Shown here piece after piece: positions 11,036 through 22,908 of a stretch of 64,000 nucleotides of DNA. The position numbers and the translations under genes are program-made. The notes beneath the pieces were generated by a model, which saw only the letters and a program-made list of their open reading frames with translations, was not told where the DNA came from and searched no databases. Positions within the stretch are counted from its first letter, which is position 1. Every line of letters starts with the position of its first letter. The stretch comes from Arachis hypogaea (lineage: Eukaryota; Streptophyta; Magnoliopsida; Fabales; Fabaceae), in contig NC_092051.1 of NCBI RefSeq assembly GCF_003086295.3, positions 20,703,940-20,767,939 of the forward strand, in the 5' to 3' direction.

Positions 11036-12290
11036 TTATGAACCTGAACTTGTGGAATCATTATCCACCTTTTTAAGGTATCCTTGTTCCACCTTCGGAG
11101 TTTTCAGCAAGAAATAGACTATTAGGCAGATGAGTCCAAAGACCAACATGGCCAGTGATAGAGAAAGACACATGAAAAATGGATAAAATTTTGTGAACTT
11201 GGTCAGGTGTTTATGTTTGTGTGAAGAATCGATGTTGTTAATGTAACTAGGGAGGCTCAAGAGGGGGTCACCCAAATATGAACTTTTTGTCAAAGGTCAC
11301 AAATCCATTCTGTGGAACTAGACCAGATATGAAGGGGTTGTATGAGATGTTGAATGTGATAAGCTCAACCAAGTTGAACAAACTTGAAGGAATCGACCCT
11401 GAGAAATTGTTCCAAGACAAATCAAGATCCTGAAGAGACTTCATGTTGCTAATTTTGCCTGGAATTTCACCTGAGAAATTGTTTCTAGAGATGTTCAAGA
11501 CTATACGTGCCATGTTTGAAATCACTGATGGGAACTTCCCAAAGAACTTGTTATCCCCCAATTGCAACATGCTGAAGTTCACCATGTTACCAATTTCTGT
11601 AGGTACTTCACCACCGAGCTAGTTCCACTTAATTGAATATAACCATCTATCTATGATGATTTAGAGGAATTTGTACCAAAGGCTTCTACAATTCTTCCTT
11701 GTGAGGACAGTATACACAAACTTGTATGGAAGATAATCAGCAGGTAACCATCTCCTCATTGCTGAGCATCCACTATTTCCAGAAATGATTTTGCCAATAG
11801 TTTTCTTCTATTCAATTCAAATATGGCCATTGCATTTCTTCCAATTCTAGCCAATTCTGAGGGCAAGCTTCCAAAGAACTTCTTGTTTGTAAGATTCAAC
11901 CATAACAAGCTAGACCAATTTTCCAACTCTGGTGGGATTTCACCGGTTAACAAATTATTCGAAAGCATTAGCTATAGCAATGAACTCATTTTCCAAGCGT
12001 TGGAGGGATTGAGCCATTGAAATTGTTGAAGGCAAGATCAAGTGCTTGAAGGTTGGTCAAATTTCCAAGTTCAGCTGGAATTGGTCCACTGAACTTGTTG
12101 TAGGTTAAGGTTAAGAAAGTGAGACATGACAATTTGAGAGATTTTAGGAGGTAATGGACTTGAAAAGTTGTTGAAGCTTAGATCTAATCGGCAAAGATTT
12201 GTCAATGAGAAAATTCCTGATGTGAGCAGTCCTCCAGTGTAGGAATTTGATTGAAGGAGAAGAAACTTGCTTGAATTTTCCAAAAATCAC
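11036..12290 (-). pseudogene. LRR receptor-like kinase relic (At1g74360-like), kinase domain missing
   Basis: Read leftwards from about 12290, several frames give plant LRR units of the LxxLDLSxNNFSGxIP type. 12283-12071 has LTNLCRLDLSFNNFSSPLP, 11968-11756 has NNLLTGEIPPELENWSSL, and 11585-11268 has LQDLDLSWNNFSGSIPSSLF followed by FNISYNPFISGLVPQNG. After a frameshift near 11280 the frame continues with GDPLLSLPSYINN and a strong hydrophobic transmembrane stretch (about 20 residues starting FFMCLSLSLAMLVFGLICLI), then stops at 11036 before any kinase domain. The order LRR, C-terminal cap, transmembrane agrees with the At1g74360 group from family knowledge. It lies on the opposite strand to the kinesin relic. 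Frameshifts and the missing kinase make it a pseudogene. Confidence 0.85.
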
Positions 12291-13080
12291 TTGATCTTTG
12301 ATATTGTAAAAGTAAAACAACTTAGTATCCTTATTAATGTTATTAATGATAAATACCAAAATGGGTCTTTAAATTGCATTTTGTCAAAAGTTAACTGCTC
12401 AAATTTTAATTTGTGACCCATGTTAGACCTAAATTTATCTCTAAGAATAGTAAACTGAGTTGGCACATTAAGTTGATATCATATGCGAATGAAATTGATT
12501 TTTTTGTGGCAGCGATGGAAATTGCTTAGAATGATGCTATGGACGAGAGGAAGAGTATCAGTTAATAAGTTTGTAGAATAAGCCATCAGCAATTTACAAA
12601 GCTGTTCAACTTCCTGGCAATAAATACCTATTTGAAGCTTTGCTCTTTAGTAAAAAATATAATATAATTCCAGTTCAAAAATGATACAATATAATAATTG
12701 ATAAAAGAAAGAATAAATGGTTTAATGGTTCATATGAATCAATAATGAAAACTTGTTTGGGCTTGACCTTTCTTTAATATAATTAGTCGCATTCTTGTTT
12801 CTTATCATCAGTAATAACTAAACAGAAAGATCAAATAACTCTTTTTAAGCTTTACTTCGTTAATACATATAGATTTTCTTATGAGTTAGTTTCAACTTTT
12901 TGGTTTTTATTACATATTCAGAAACTGCTTTTTGTTTATTCAGTTGCATTCACCAACAACTAATTCTACAAGACAATGGCAGCACTGAATTTATTTAACT
13001 ATACGTTCCTAATAAACCTCTGTAATATTAGCTTCCGTTGTTGCTTATACTTTATACGATAACTAGTAATTTATTTATAC
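12291..13080. other. Intergenic AT-rich DNA
   Basis: No coding, RNA or repeat feature could be supported between the LRR relic and the last PHS1 codons. Confidence 0.45.
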
Positions 13081-13146
13081 CTATATATTACTATTAACTT
13101 TCAATATTTTGGCACTATCTACACTCTCGGACGACAGCTTTCTATG

Positions 13147-13444
13147 TATAACAGCCCAAACCACCACTAGCACGATATTGTCCGCTTTGACACACAAGGC
13201 CTCGCGGTTTTGCCTTTGATGATAGGGATGATAGCCGAAGCCCCCATGTAACAACCCAGACCACCCGCTAGCACGATATTGTCCGCTTTGGCACACAAGG
13301 CCTCACAGTTTTGCCTTTGCCTTTGACGATTTAGGGTTTAGGGTTTAGGCTTGGGCTATCATCCCTATCGTCAAAGGCAAAACCGTGAGGCCTTGTGTGA
13401 CAAAACAGACAATATCGTGCTAGCGGGTGGTCTGGGCTGTTACA
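13147..13444. mobile_element. Foldback LTR-like insert in the PHS1 last exon, TSD ctatg
   Basis: The insert is flanked by ctatg at 13142-13146 and 13445-13449, and the PHS1 frame resumes on either side. The left end reads tataacagcccaaaccacc and the right end, reverse complemented, reads TGTAACAGCCCAGACCACC, so both ends face inward. The left arm is a tandem pair (13147-13243 and 13253-13325) of a block containing gcacgatattgtccgctttg. The right arm (13348-13444) is its reverse complement. The block resembles the terminal part of a common plant LTR. The arms are separated by gatttagggtttagggtttagg (13329-13350). Confidence 0.8.
13329..13350 (+). repeat. Short telomere-type motif TTTAGGG x2-3
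   Basis: Two to three copies of the plant telomere unit TTTAGGG sit exactly at the loop between the inverted arms of the foldback insert. Confidence 0.6.
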
Positions 13445-13704
13445 CTATGCAACTTCTGGGATAGGGCTTAAGTGAGCTGTTGCTTAATCCGGCATTCTTG
13501 CCGCAGATGGGGCAAACTTTCATCGTTGGCTTTCATTGCCACTCCATAGAAACCTTTCCATGCAGATTTTTATCCAATTCCTGTAAGATCTTCGCAAAAT
13601 CGTCGTTCGGCTGTGCTCAGTGGTGTACTCATTTCAGTGTGTTCCATGCTTCTAGTAGAGTGAACTTCCTATATATTAATATAAATTACACTGGTTTGTT
13701 AGTG

Positions 13705-13860
13705 GAATTTTTATTTAGATAAATTAAATAAATATTTGAATTACTGAAATAAATAATTATAAAGATTATTACCAAAATTTGTCCTCTAGCCTTATCTCGT
13801 TTACACTGTAAACGAGATACGTACAAACTTATCTCGTTTACAGTTACGAGATAAGGTTGG
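13705..13860 (+). repeat. MULE left terminal inverted repeat with two palindromes
   Basis: It starts GAATTTTTATTTAGATAAAT and pairs with the reverse complement of 40314-40467. It ends in two palindromes with arms TATCTCGTTTACA and TGTAAACGAGATA, at 13793-13819 and 13828-13855. These are candidate transposase-binding sites by analogy with the MURA site in maize Mu ends. Confidence 0.85.
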
Positions 13861-13867
13861 GAGACGC

Positions 13868-13878
13868 CTATATATAGA
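13868..13878 (+). promoter_or_regulatory. TATA box for the MULE PMD gene
   Basis: The sequence ctatatatag lies just inside the left TIR, about 100 bases before the ATG at 13977, so the TIR acts as or abuts the promoter. Confidence 0.6.
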
Positions 13879-16800
13879 TGTCATTTCCAGCGAGGTTCTG
13901 GGCCCTAGTTCGAACCTTTCGATCACCTTCTCCTCTCTTCTACCCCTTTCTGACGATATTATCGAGTAAGACAAAGATGACGCGCACAGATGCACGTGAT
14001 AGGGACAGCAACAGGCTGAACGCGACATGGTACTATGCCGGGGCAGCCGACTTTGCAGTTAGTGTTATTATCTTGAGTATGTGGATTTCATTAGGAACAG
14101 GTCACTAATAGAAATTAGTAATTCTAGGAATGTGGATTTCATTTTTTCGGTACTTAAGTTGTTAACAACATAATTATTAATTTAGAGTTTGAATGCTGGG
14201 GTACATGTTTTAATTACGTTATTAATGACTTAAGTTAAGTCAAAGTTTTATAGATAGATTATGAATTACTTTATTGAATGTTTTAATTTCACGTAACGCA
14301 ATTAGAAAATGTGTATTAGCTAAAAAAGTACATATTAATAGAAAATGTCGGGTCGACATTAATTCAGTTAGTACATACGTGTAAAATTCTGTTAAGCAAA
14401 TGTATAGAATAGTCAAGACAGTTTGATAAGTTGATGAACCTATACATATTTTTAATTTTTAATAATTGTGAAATATATTTCTTTGTCAGAGGCCTCCCCT
14501 ACTCCTGCCCTGGCGAGTGAGTCACACGCTTCTACCTCCCGATGCCATCGTCCCGTATCTGAAGGAGGCTAGATTTGGCGACACGACACCTCTCAGGGAT
14601 TTCGTATTCGACAACTCCCTGATCACGACATTCGTGAAGCAATGGCATCCAGAGACCCACACGTTCCATCTATTGTGGGGTGAGGCCACTATCACCTTGC
14701 AGGACATGGCGTACCACCTTGGGCTACGCACACACGGGGAGCCAGTTGGGGGTGCTTCCATGACTTCTACCGGTGGTATGGCATGGAAACGTGGGAGTTG
14801 GTGGAGTGGCTGCTCAGTGCCAGGGCCCCAATGGTTCCACAGTAGGACGTGCAGAGAAATGAGTCATTCTCACTGAAGCTCACATGGCTGCATGACTGTG
14901 CCCGCTAGATGCCACAGACAGACAACCTGGAGACACTTCGACAGTATGTGAGGTGTTACATCTTGTTACTAATCGGGAGATACCTGATGACGGACAAGTC
15001 GAACAACTTGGTCCATCTACGATGGCTGCCACTGCTTCAGGACTTTCAGCAGTGTTATGGGTTGTCTTGGGGCTTGGTGGTGCTTGCATATACCACTTGC
15101 TGTGCTCTGCAGCACACCGAGGCACAACAGACATCACCGGCTGCACTCCGCTATTGATGTCCTGGATATGCCAGAGATTTTCGCAGTGGTGTCCACCTGA
15201 CCGACGGTTTTTCATGTATTCTATGGCTGCGAGGTGACAATTGTTTATGTCTTGCTCATGTTTTGAATTTGTAACTCGTGATGACATTCCGTAACATGAA
15301 CTTGTGTTATTCTTGTAAATGGTTTCAGGTTGATAGGATTGACGCAGCAGAGCAGAAACCAGCATGAGGCGAGGGTTCTTCGATGGCGTCTAGCGATAGA
15401 CCAGTTACGTTGGGATGAGGTTAGCACTATGATTGAAAGCCTTATTCTTAATTTAGTCCTCTATATAGAATGTGTTGTTTAAATAAATTAAATACAAGTA
15501 TGTAGTTACTGAATTTTGTGGTTTGAAACATTTTTTACTCTTTGGGATATCAAATATTTATTTATTCAATAAATGTTGTTTCAGTTTGTCTGGACGCCAT
15601 ACGATGACCCTGCTCTGTAGGCTCTGTGCCCGCCGTGGTTTGTCGAGGAGGCAGAGTGGGGACATGGATATCAGTCGTCTCCCTCGTCTGCTTCAATATC
15701 GTCGAGTTTCACCAGGTTGACCGGGTGAAGTGCCAGTTCGATGGAGAGCAGCTGGTGCCTGGTGCCCCGGTCAACGTCGACAGGTTCCAGACATCCACAG
15801 GCGGGGACGAGGATGTGTGGTGGCCTGACAGATTAGATGATTCGTACGCCGGCTAGACGACACATTTTGAAGAAGGCCACGGGATCTCTATTCAGCCATG
15901 CTTTGACTACTGGCCGACCCGGGAGTATTGGGAATGGTGACGGGGAGCTCGGGTTAGGCACCTATTAGGCCAGGGCGTACTCGATGATCCGAAGCTAGCC
16001 GATTTACGTGCTGATGTCCAGCCTACTACCAGCTAGCCAAGGGACGTTCTCCACCTTCCTTGGGACATCCCTGATCGGCGTAGGCGTGCGAGGGAGGTCA
16101 GGAAGGACACCCGGTGGCCTGCCAGGAGGGAGAGGGGTGACAGAGAGCACGGACGAGGCACATGGGTTAAAAGGGAGAGGGTCAAGTTTTGTCGAGAGCG
16201 ATTGGATGTAGAGTCGGACGAGGAGGCGGAGTTCAACCGACATGAGGATCATGGAGACATCGCAGTAGGCGGCGATGATTCACCCACCGCCACCTCCTCT
16301 ACCTCCCGCACCGCGTGATCTATCTGGTTAAGGAGGCCAGCAACATCGGGCTGTCTGGGACACTTCACCACCCAGATGGCATGATGCCAGGACATCTAGC
16401 AGCTCTTAGGAGGAGTAGATGGTAGAGGAGATATTCTTCAATGATGCATTCCAGCTTCATACCACTGACCAGGCATCGATGCAATGCCTTGCGGACCAGT
16501 TCCGGACTGGCAAGGAGTAGAGTATCGGATAGTTTCATCACCCATATGCTCCGGCGCATACTTCAGCTTGGATGCCACAGATATCTCTAGGTGCTGGATC
16601 ATCATACAGGGCAGGGGTGAGACTGGGTGCCCAGTATGCAACGCCTCCGTTAGTGGACTACGGTCTGTTCCTGACCTCATCCCGTCCTCAGTTGACGCCT
16701 CTTTCAGCTCCACTGCCTCAGCCTCACCCTCATGTGCACCAGTATGCCCCCGTTTTTTACTCCGGAGGCTACTATATCCCACCTCTCCCACCGCCTCCGC

Positions 16801-17196
16801 AGTAGCCACAGGATCATTGTAACGACCCAATTTTTGGTACGTCATGATCATACTAGAAACTGAGTGCTACCAACTTGTCTTCCTAATTAATATCTATTAT
16901 TTATTGTATGAGCCTGATTCATTGTTAAAAGCATAGTTATTTTGCGAGGTACTTTTTTTTTTGAAAACGTTTGGATTAATAAATAGAATCATTCATAATC
17001 AATTCACAAATAGTAACAGATAAAACATTTATAAACAACCACACATAAATACATCACAAGCAGTTGTTAATATTCGGTGATCTAGCCTTTATTAGAGTAT
17101 AGACTTTTAGTTAGAACACCCCTAGATATAGCTAGATAATAACTATATACATACATATACATATAACATCCCAGGCCCTGACCTATTCAAGAAGTC

Positions 17197-17962
17197 TGGT
17201 GCGGAATTTACAATCCACAAACTAACCGGCAAGTGCACCGGGTCATACCAAGTAATACCTCAGGTGAGTGAGGGGTCGATCCCACGAGGATTGATAGATT
17301 AAGCAACAACGGTTAAGTGATTTACTTAGTTAGACAAACAGAAAAGAGTGTTTGAGTGTTCAAAAGCATTAACAATAAATTTAGAATATTAGAAAGCAGT
17401 AGTAATTGAGTTGTGAATAATATATGGAGAAACAGTTAAGGCTTCAGAGTTATCTATTTTCCGGATTGACTTTTCTTACTAACTATTTTAATCATGCAAG
17501 ATTTAATTCATGGCAAACTATATGTGACTAAACCCTAATTCCTTAGACCTTTTTAGTCTCCTCTAACCTTCATCAACCGCCAATTCCTTGGTCACTTAAT
17601 TCCAATTAGAGGGTGAAGTTCAATTCTAGTTTATATGCCATAGAAATCCTAATTACCCAAATATAAGAGGATTATATGTCACGTATCCCGTTAAATCCAG
17701 ATAATTATAAATTTAGGAGAATATGTTTTTAAGCTGTTGTTCAAGTAAAGAGCTTTTCCAAGTTATACAAGAACTCAATTAGAACAAGGGTTATACTTCC
17801 GTTCCACCCAAATTCATAAAATAAAGAACGAAAATAATTCTTGAAATATAAATCAGTACATGAATTAAAATAGAAAAATAATAGTATCATTCCTCCATGA
17901 AGAACATTCATCTCCCTTTGGTGCTATTAAAATAAACAGAAAAGGCCAAAAGCGAAGCGACA
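17197..17962 (-). repeat. 3' LTR of the non-autonomous element
   Basis: About 95% identical by eye to 20139-20856 over 720 bp, in the same orientation. It ends at the polypurine region 17963-18000. Confidence 0.75.
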
Positions 17963-18169
17963 ACACCAAACTTAAAAGTTTGCTTGTCCTCAAGCAAAGA
18001 AAATCTGAAAACAGGGTGTCAAAAATTCTTCTTAATTGCTCCTGTTCCTGTTCTAATCATTCTGCATGACCAAATTAAAATACATGTAAAACAAGAAAAA
18101 TTCTAAAAAATTTAGATAAAGTAATTTAAAACCAAAACTAAAATAACTATAATGCTAAAATCAAAATAA

Positions 18170-19431
18170 CTATAAAATTAAAACCAAAGCAACTGCAAAA
18201 CCAAGGATACTAGTAGTTGGGTTGCCTCCCAACAAGCGCTTCTTTAATGTCACTAGCTTGACACTTGATTGTTGAATTTTCTTCCTCTTCTTCCAATTGG
18301 TTAAAAGAAATGACTCCAAGAGGGGAGAGGTGAAGATTAGTGTCCCCTGATATAAAGTCCTCCTAACAAGCTCTCTTTTATTGTGATTAGCTTGATTCAC
18401 CTTGCTTGTTGGGGTAGAGGTTGGATTATTTTTTGTTGACCTTTTCTTCTTCATAGATATTTTCTTCTGTTTCTTGGTCAAAATCTCCTTTTCAGTGCTT
18501 TCCTTGGTTGCCTTCACTTCTTTGATTTCAAAATTTGGGTGTTGTGTGATGGTTGGAGTGTACCCTTCATCAAGAATTTCTTGAATTGGTGGTTTAATAA
18601 ACTCACCTTCTATGCCACTTTCTGCTTCATTAGGACCAAGAAAAGTATATTTAAGTGTTGGGGGAGAAGACTTCAATTCAAATGTGGGTAGTGCATTTAG
18701 ATTTTTCTTCTCAGGAGCTTGCATGCATAGAATTATAGGGACTTGTATGGCTTCCTCCGGAATTATTGGAATGTGCACGCATGGAGTGTGCATGGCTTCC
18801 TCCTTTGTTTGTGTACCATCCTCCTTTGTTTGTGCATCTTCCTCCTTTGTTTTTGCATCTTCCTCTTCTTCCATGTGTGAGGGTGGAAAGTTCTCTAATT
18901 CACTAGAGTATGAACTCCTTTGATTGATTCCCTCACTTTCTTTCATAGGATCTTGCATTATATCTCTACATTTTTTACACTTGTCCTTATATCATGTATG
19001 AATTCTTTCATGAGAAGCTCAATATATGATGGTTCTTGATATGAATAAGAAGGAGATGATGGTTCTTAATAAGAGTAAAAAGAGGATGATTCTTGGTATG
19101 AATAGGGAGATGGTGGCTCTTGATATGGGTAGAAAGATGATGGTTCTTGATATGGATAGAGAGGTGGTAGTTCTTGGTATGAATAGGGAGATGGTGGCTT
19201 TTGATATGGGTAGAAAGATTATGATTCTTGATATGGATAGAGAGGTGGTGGTTCTTGGTATGAATATGGAGATGTTGGTTCTTGATGGATAGGATATGGG
19301 ACATTGAAATCCTTTTGCTCTTGACCTTGCCAACCAACATCCGGGTAGTTCCTCCATCCACAATAATATGAATCACTCCTTGGATGTGAGTAGTAACCCA
19401 TGTGATCTCTCTCCATTATTTTTCTTAGCAC
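18170..19431 (-). pseudogene. Low-complexity protein of the non-autonomous element (YQEP repeats, Glu/Lys-rich tail)
   Basis: Read leftwards, the frame opens before MGYYSHPRSDSYYCGWRNY and then enters tandem copies of a short unit such as SPYSYQEPPPLYPYQE, which breaks with a stop near 19219. In other frames the repeat goes on to about 19020. A second open stretch (18958-18170, 262 codons) has Thr-Lys-Glu-Glu-Asp repeats near residues 34-53, a PTLKYTFLGPNEA stretch like the linker ahead of reverse transcriptase in gypsy elements, and a basic Lys-rich region (about 160-190). No catalytic domain is present. I do not recognise a function. It is probably the remnant of a Gag-Pol region kept in a non-autonomous family. 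Confidence 0.6.
19020..19295. repeat. Tandem repeat of about 30 bp coding for YQEP units
   Basis: Units built on ttcttgatatgaatagGgagatggtgg and ttcttgatatgGgtagaaagatgatgg alternate about nine times. They encode the Pro-Tyr-Gln-Glu repeats on the minus strand. Confidence 0.8.
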
Positions 19432-19434
19432 AAA

Positions 19435-20110
19435 ACACCAAAAAAAATTAAACGCACCATGTGGTAAACAGAAAAGTAAAGAAGAAAGAACAAATTTTTT
19501 TTTGAAAAAAAATAAAGTAAAGAATAATAAAAAAATTCGAAAATAAATGAAAAGAAGTGAACTATAAATTCAAAAATTAAACAAAGAAATATATTAGGAT
19601 TTTTTTAAAAAAATATTTTTAAAAGAAAAATTATTACGGAGACACCAAACTTAATTTCAAAAATTAAAAAAAAATAAAGACAAAAAAAATTTAAAAATCA
19701 AAGACAAAAATTAAATAAAACTGATAAAATAAAAAAATAATGAAAAAACGAAAATAAAATAAAAAAATAAAAAGAGAAACAAAAATAAAAGACAAAATAA
19801 AATAAAAAAAGATATTAAATAATTAGAAAACTAATAAAAAAATGAAAATAAAAAGGAAAGATAACAAAAGAAAAAGAAAAAGAAAAAGGAGCGAACGAAA
19901 GTTTTAAAAAAATCAAAATGAAGTTAGGAAAATTAAAAGTAAAAAAAAAAGAAAATAAAAAGAAGATACGGGGTAAGGGGATGTAAACGAAAAAGAAAGA
20001 ATAAAAAAAATAAAAAATAAAATTAGAAATTGATAATACTAAAAAATTTAATTAAAGAAAAAAAATTATCTAATCTAAGCAATCAAACAACGAACAGTTG
20101 TCAATTACAG
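19435..20110. repeat. A-rich purine low-complexity stretch
   Basis: About 670 bases of aaaataaaa/aaagaaaa runs between the coding region and the primer binding site, that is, in the 5' leader of the minus-strand element. No gene is seen. Confidence 0.7.
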
Positions 20111-20138
20111 TCAATCCCTGGTAATGGCGCCAAAAATT

Positions 20139-20856
20139 TGGTGCGGAATTTACAACCCAAAAACTAACCAGCAAGTGCATCGGGTCGTACCAAGTAATAC
20201 CTCAGGTGAGTGAGGGTCGATCCCATGAGGATTGATGGATTAAGCAACAACGGTTAAGTGATTTACTTAGTTAGACAAACATAAAAGAGTGTTTGAGTGT
20301 TCAAAAGCATTAACAGTAAATTTAAAATATTAAAAAGCAGCAGTAATTGAGTTGTGAATAATATATGGAGAAATAATTAAGGTTTCAGAGTTATCTATTT
20401 TCCGGATTGACTTTTCTTACTAACTATTTTAATCATGCAAGATTTAATTCATGGCAAACTATATGTGACTAAACCCTAATTCTTTAGACCTTTTTAGTCT
20501 CCTCTAACCTTCATCAACTGCCAATTCCTTGGTCACTTACTTCCAATTAGAGGGTGAAGTTTAATTCTAGTTTATATGCCACAGAAATCCTAATTACCCA
20601 AATATAAGAGGATTATATGTCACGTATCCCGTTAAGTCCAGATAATTAAAAATTTAGGAGAATATGTTTTCAAGCTGTTGTTCAAGTAAAGAGCTTTTCC
20701 AAGTTATACAAGAACTCAATTAGAACAAGGGTTATACTTCTGTTCCACCCAAATTCATAAAATAAAGAACAAAAACAATTCTTGAAATATAAATCAGTAC
20801 ATAAATTAAAATAGAAAAATAATAGTATCAATCCATCAGAAAGGTAAGCAGTAAAC
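20139..20856 (-). repeat. 5' LTR body of the non-autonomous element
   Basis: Matches 17197-17915. Homology stops near 20856. There the segment ccaaagggagatgaatgttc appears in the opposite orientation to its copy in the left LTR (17912-17935). Confidence 0.75.
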
Positions 20857-20924
20857 AAATAGTACCAAAGGGAGATGAATGTTCTTCATGGAGGAATGAG
20901 ATGGCCACCAGCATAACTGAGGTA

Positions 20925-21943
20925 GTTGAGTTCCTTTCATTCTATTTCTCTTCCGTTCTTATTTTGTTGTCTTCTGTTTTCTGTTGCTTTGATTGCCTGC
21001 ATGATCTTTAGTATTTTCAGTTCTTAGATTTAGTTTCATTCTGTCATTTGCTTTTAGTTAAAATTTTTTTTCTCATGTATTGCTCACTGAGCTTGAATTC
21101 AAAAGAAAAAAAAGTGATGTATTGCATGAGAAATTGAGTTTATATTTAAGAGTAATCTTATTTACTTAAATATGGTGGTATTATTTATGATTCTGACTGC
21201 ATGACATGAACAATTCATATTTGTATTTGAATAAAAGGATGTTGATATATAAGGAACAGAAATTTAGAGAATTATTATGAATTCTCTGAAGTAAACAAAA
21301 GCTTAATCCTTGAAGTAAAAGAAACAGCAAAAGAAAAATAAGAGCAAGGTCCAAGACTCTGAGTATCAATGACTGGGGAGGTCTGACATGATTAAAAACT
21401 CAAAGAGTTGTTCTCCTAGTCATATGCTTGTGGTGTAATTGTGTCAAGTAATCATTGAGACAGAGCACTAAGAGTCAAGATCAAGTGCATTTAGCAGAGT
21501 ATTCCCAAGGCTTTGAGCACCATTGTCTGGGAGTAACTGAAAGAAAAATCAGAACTTAAAGAGAGTTCCCCAGTTAAGTGCTTGTGGTATTTTTGTGTCA
21601 AGTAAAGCTTGAGACAAAACATTTAAAGTCACGGCTAGACTCAGGGTGCAAAGCACCCAAGAAAAGAGAATTAAAGGAAATTTGCTATGTTCAAGTATTA
21701 AACTGAAGCATAAAATACTAGAGAATTCATAATATTATCCGGAATTCTAATTTCGAATGACAGTAACATTCTTCTGATTCAAAGGATAGTGAGATGCCAA
21801 ACCTATTCAGGATTGCAGTTGTAAACCCCACTTTAAGAAGAGACATGAGCTTAATTGAACTCTCACTCTCATGCAAATTTACATCCTAGGCCTATATTAG
21901 TTTTGGTTGCTTGAGGACAAGCAACAATTCAAGTTTGGTGTTG
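20925..21943 (+). other. Plus-strand 3' region of an Athila-like element
   Basis: The stretch around 21340-21940 resembles 33320-33909, the 3' untranslated region of the Athila-like element (shared patterns such as atgcttgtggtgtaattgtgtcaag and the polypurine region gcttgaggacaagcaac). It ends ...aagtttggtgttg directly before an LTR start at 21944. It is therefore in opposite orientation to the surrounding element. Confidence 0.65.
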
Positions 21944-22908
21944 TGATGCGTGAGCATCTTCTCTATCTTTTCCTAGTGAATTTGCATTCAAATTGTTTAG
22001 TTTAATCAAGATTTAATTACCTTTAGCCACTATGAATTCTACTTTGAGTTGTTTGCAGTTTTTATTTATTTCAGGTAGCATTCGGATGGATTTGACGGAG
22101 TTTTGTAGCAGAAAAGGAAGAAAGCGAATGATGCTGTCAACCCTGACCTTCTTGCACTCAAACAGAAATAACTTGAGCTACAGAGGTCCAATTGACGTGA
22201 TTCTAGTGGCATTGGAAATATAACTTCTAGAGCTTTCCAACGATATATAATAGTATACTCTTTTCTTCCATTTGATTTGGCCTCCTCCACGCTGAACTTG
22301 AGGATCTCCAAGTTTAGCATGGACCCCAAAGAAAACCAACAAAGAAGCCACTGTCTCCTCCACGCTGAACTTGGAAAAATTCAAGTTCAGCGTGGAGAAG
22401 GCAGTTTCAAGTTCAGCGTGGAGAAGGCAGTGTTGATTCATGCTTTCCTTTTGAGTCCACGCTGAACTTGAGAATTTCCAAGTTCAGCGTGGAGGAGGCA
22501 GTGGCTTCTTCGTTGGTTTTCCTTTGAGTCCACGCTGAACTTGGAGATCCTCAAGTTCAGCATGGAGGAGGCCAAACCAAATGGAAGAAAAGGGTATACT
22601 ATTGTATATCATTGGAAAGCTCTGGAAGTTAGCTTTCCAATGCCACTATAATTACATCAATTGGACATCTGTAGCTCAAGTTATTTCTATTTGAGTCCAA
22701 GGAGGTCAGGGTTGACAACATCATTCGCTTTCTTCCTTTTCTGCTACAAAACTCTGTCAAATCCATCCGAATGCTACCTGAAATAAATAAAAATTGCAAA
22801 CAACTAAAAGTAGCATTCATAGTGGCTAAAGGTAATTAAATCTTGATTAAACTCAACAATTTGAATGCAAATTCACTAGGAAAAGATAGAGAAGATGCTC
22901 ATGCATCA
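21944..22908. repeat. 965-bp near-palindrome made of two facing LTR starts
   Basis: The left arm 21944-22320 (tgatgcgtgagcatcttctc...) is mirrored by 22530-22908 (...gagaagatgctcatgcatca) with only scattered differences. The centre (22283-22570) holds several smaller hairpins with arms CCACGCTGAACTTG and CAAGTTCAGCGTGG. Transcribed RNA would fold into a double strand of over 300 base pairs. Confidence 0.88.

Larger units (their letters stand above)
17197..22908 (-). mobile_element. Non-autonomous Athila/Tat-like LTR element with rearranged 5' end, TSD aagtc
   Basis: aagtc duplications flank it (17192-17196 and 22909-22913). Direct repeats 17197-17915 and 20139-20856 are its LTR bodies, both starting tggtgcggaatttacaa. 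Next to the right copy, minus-strand TGGCGCCATTACCAGGGA (20115-20132) is a degenerate tRNA-Asp type primer binding site. Next to the left copy, minus GAGGACAAGC...AAGTTTGGTGTTG is the polypurine region. Only one small coding region is inside. The right end is abnormal: after 20856 comes a plus-strand 3' region and LTR start (20857-22280), then a near-complete reverse copy ending gcatca at 22908. Confidence 0.8.

Noticed and set aside
13329..13350. True interstitial telomere
   Set aside because: Only two to three units, at the loop of a foldback insert. Too short to infer a chromosome fusion.
13977..16806. A serine/threonine phosphatase gene
   Set aside because: Database labels call such proteins phosphatase 7 long form homologues, but only the plant mobile domain is visible. 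No phosphatase motif is present.
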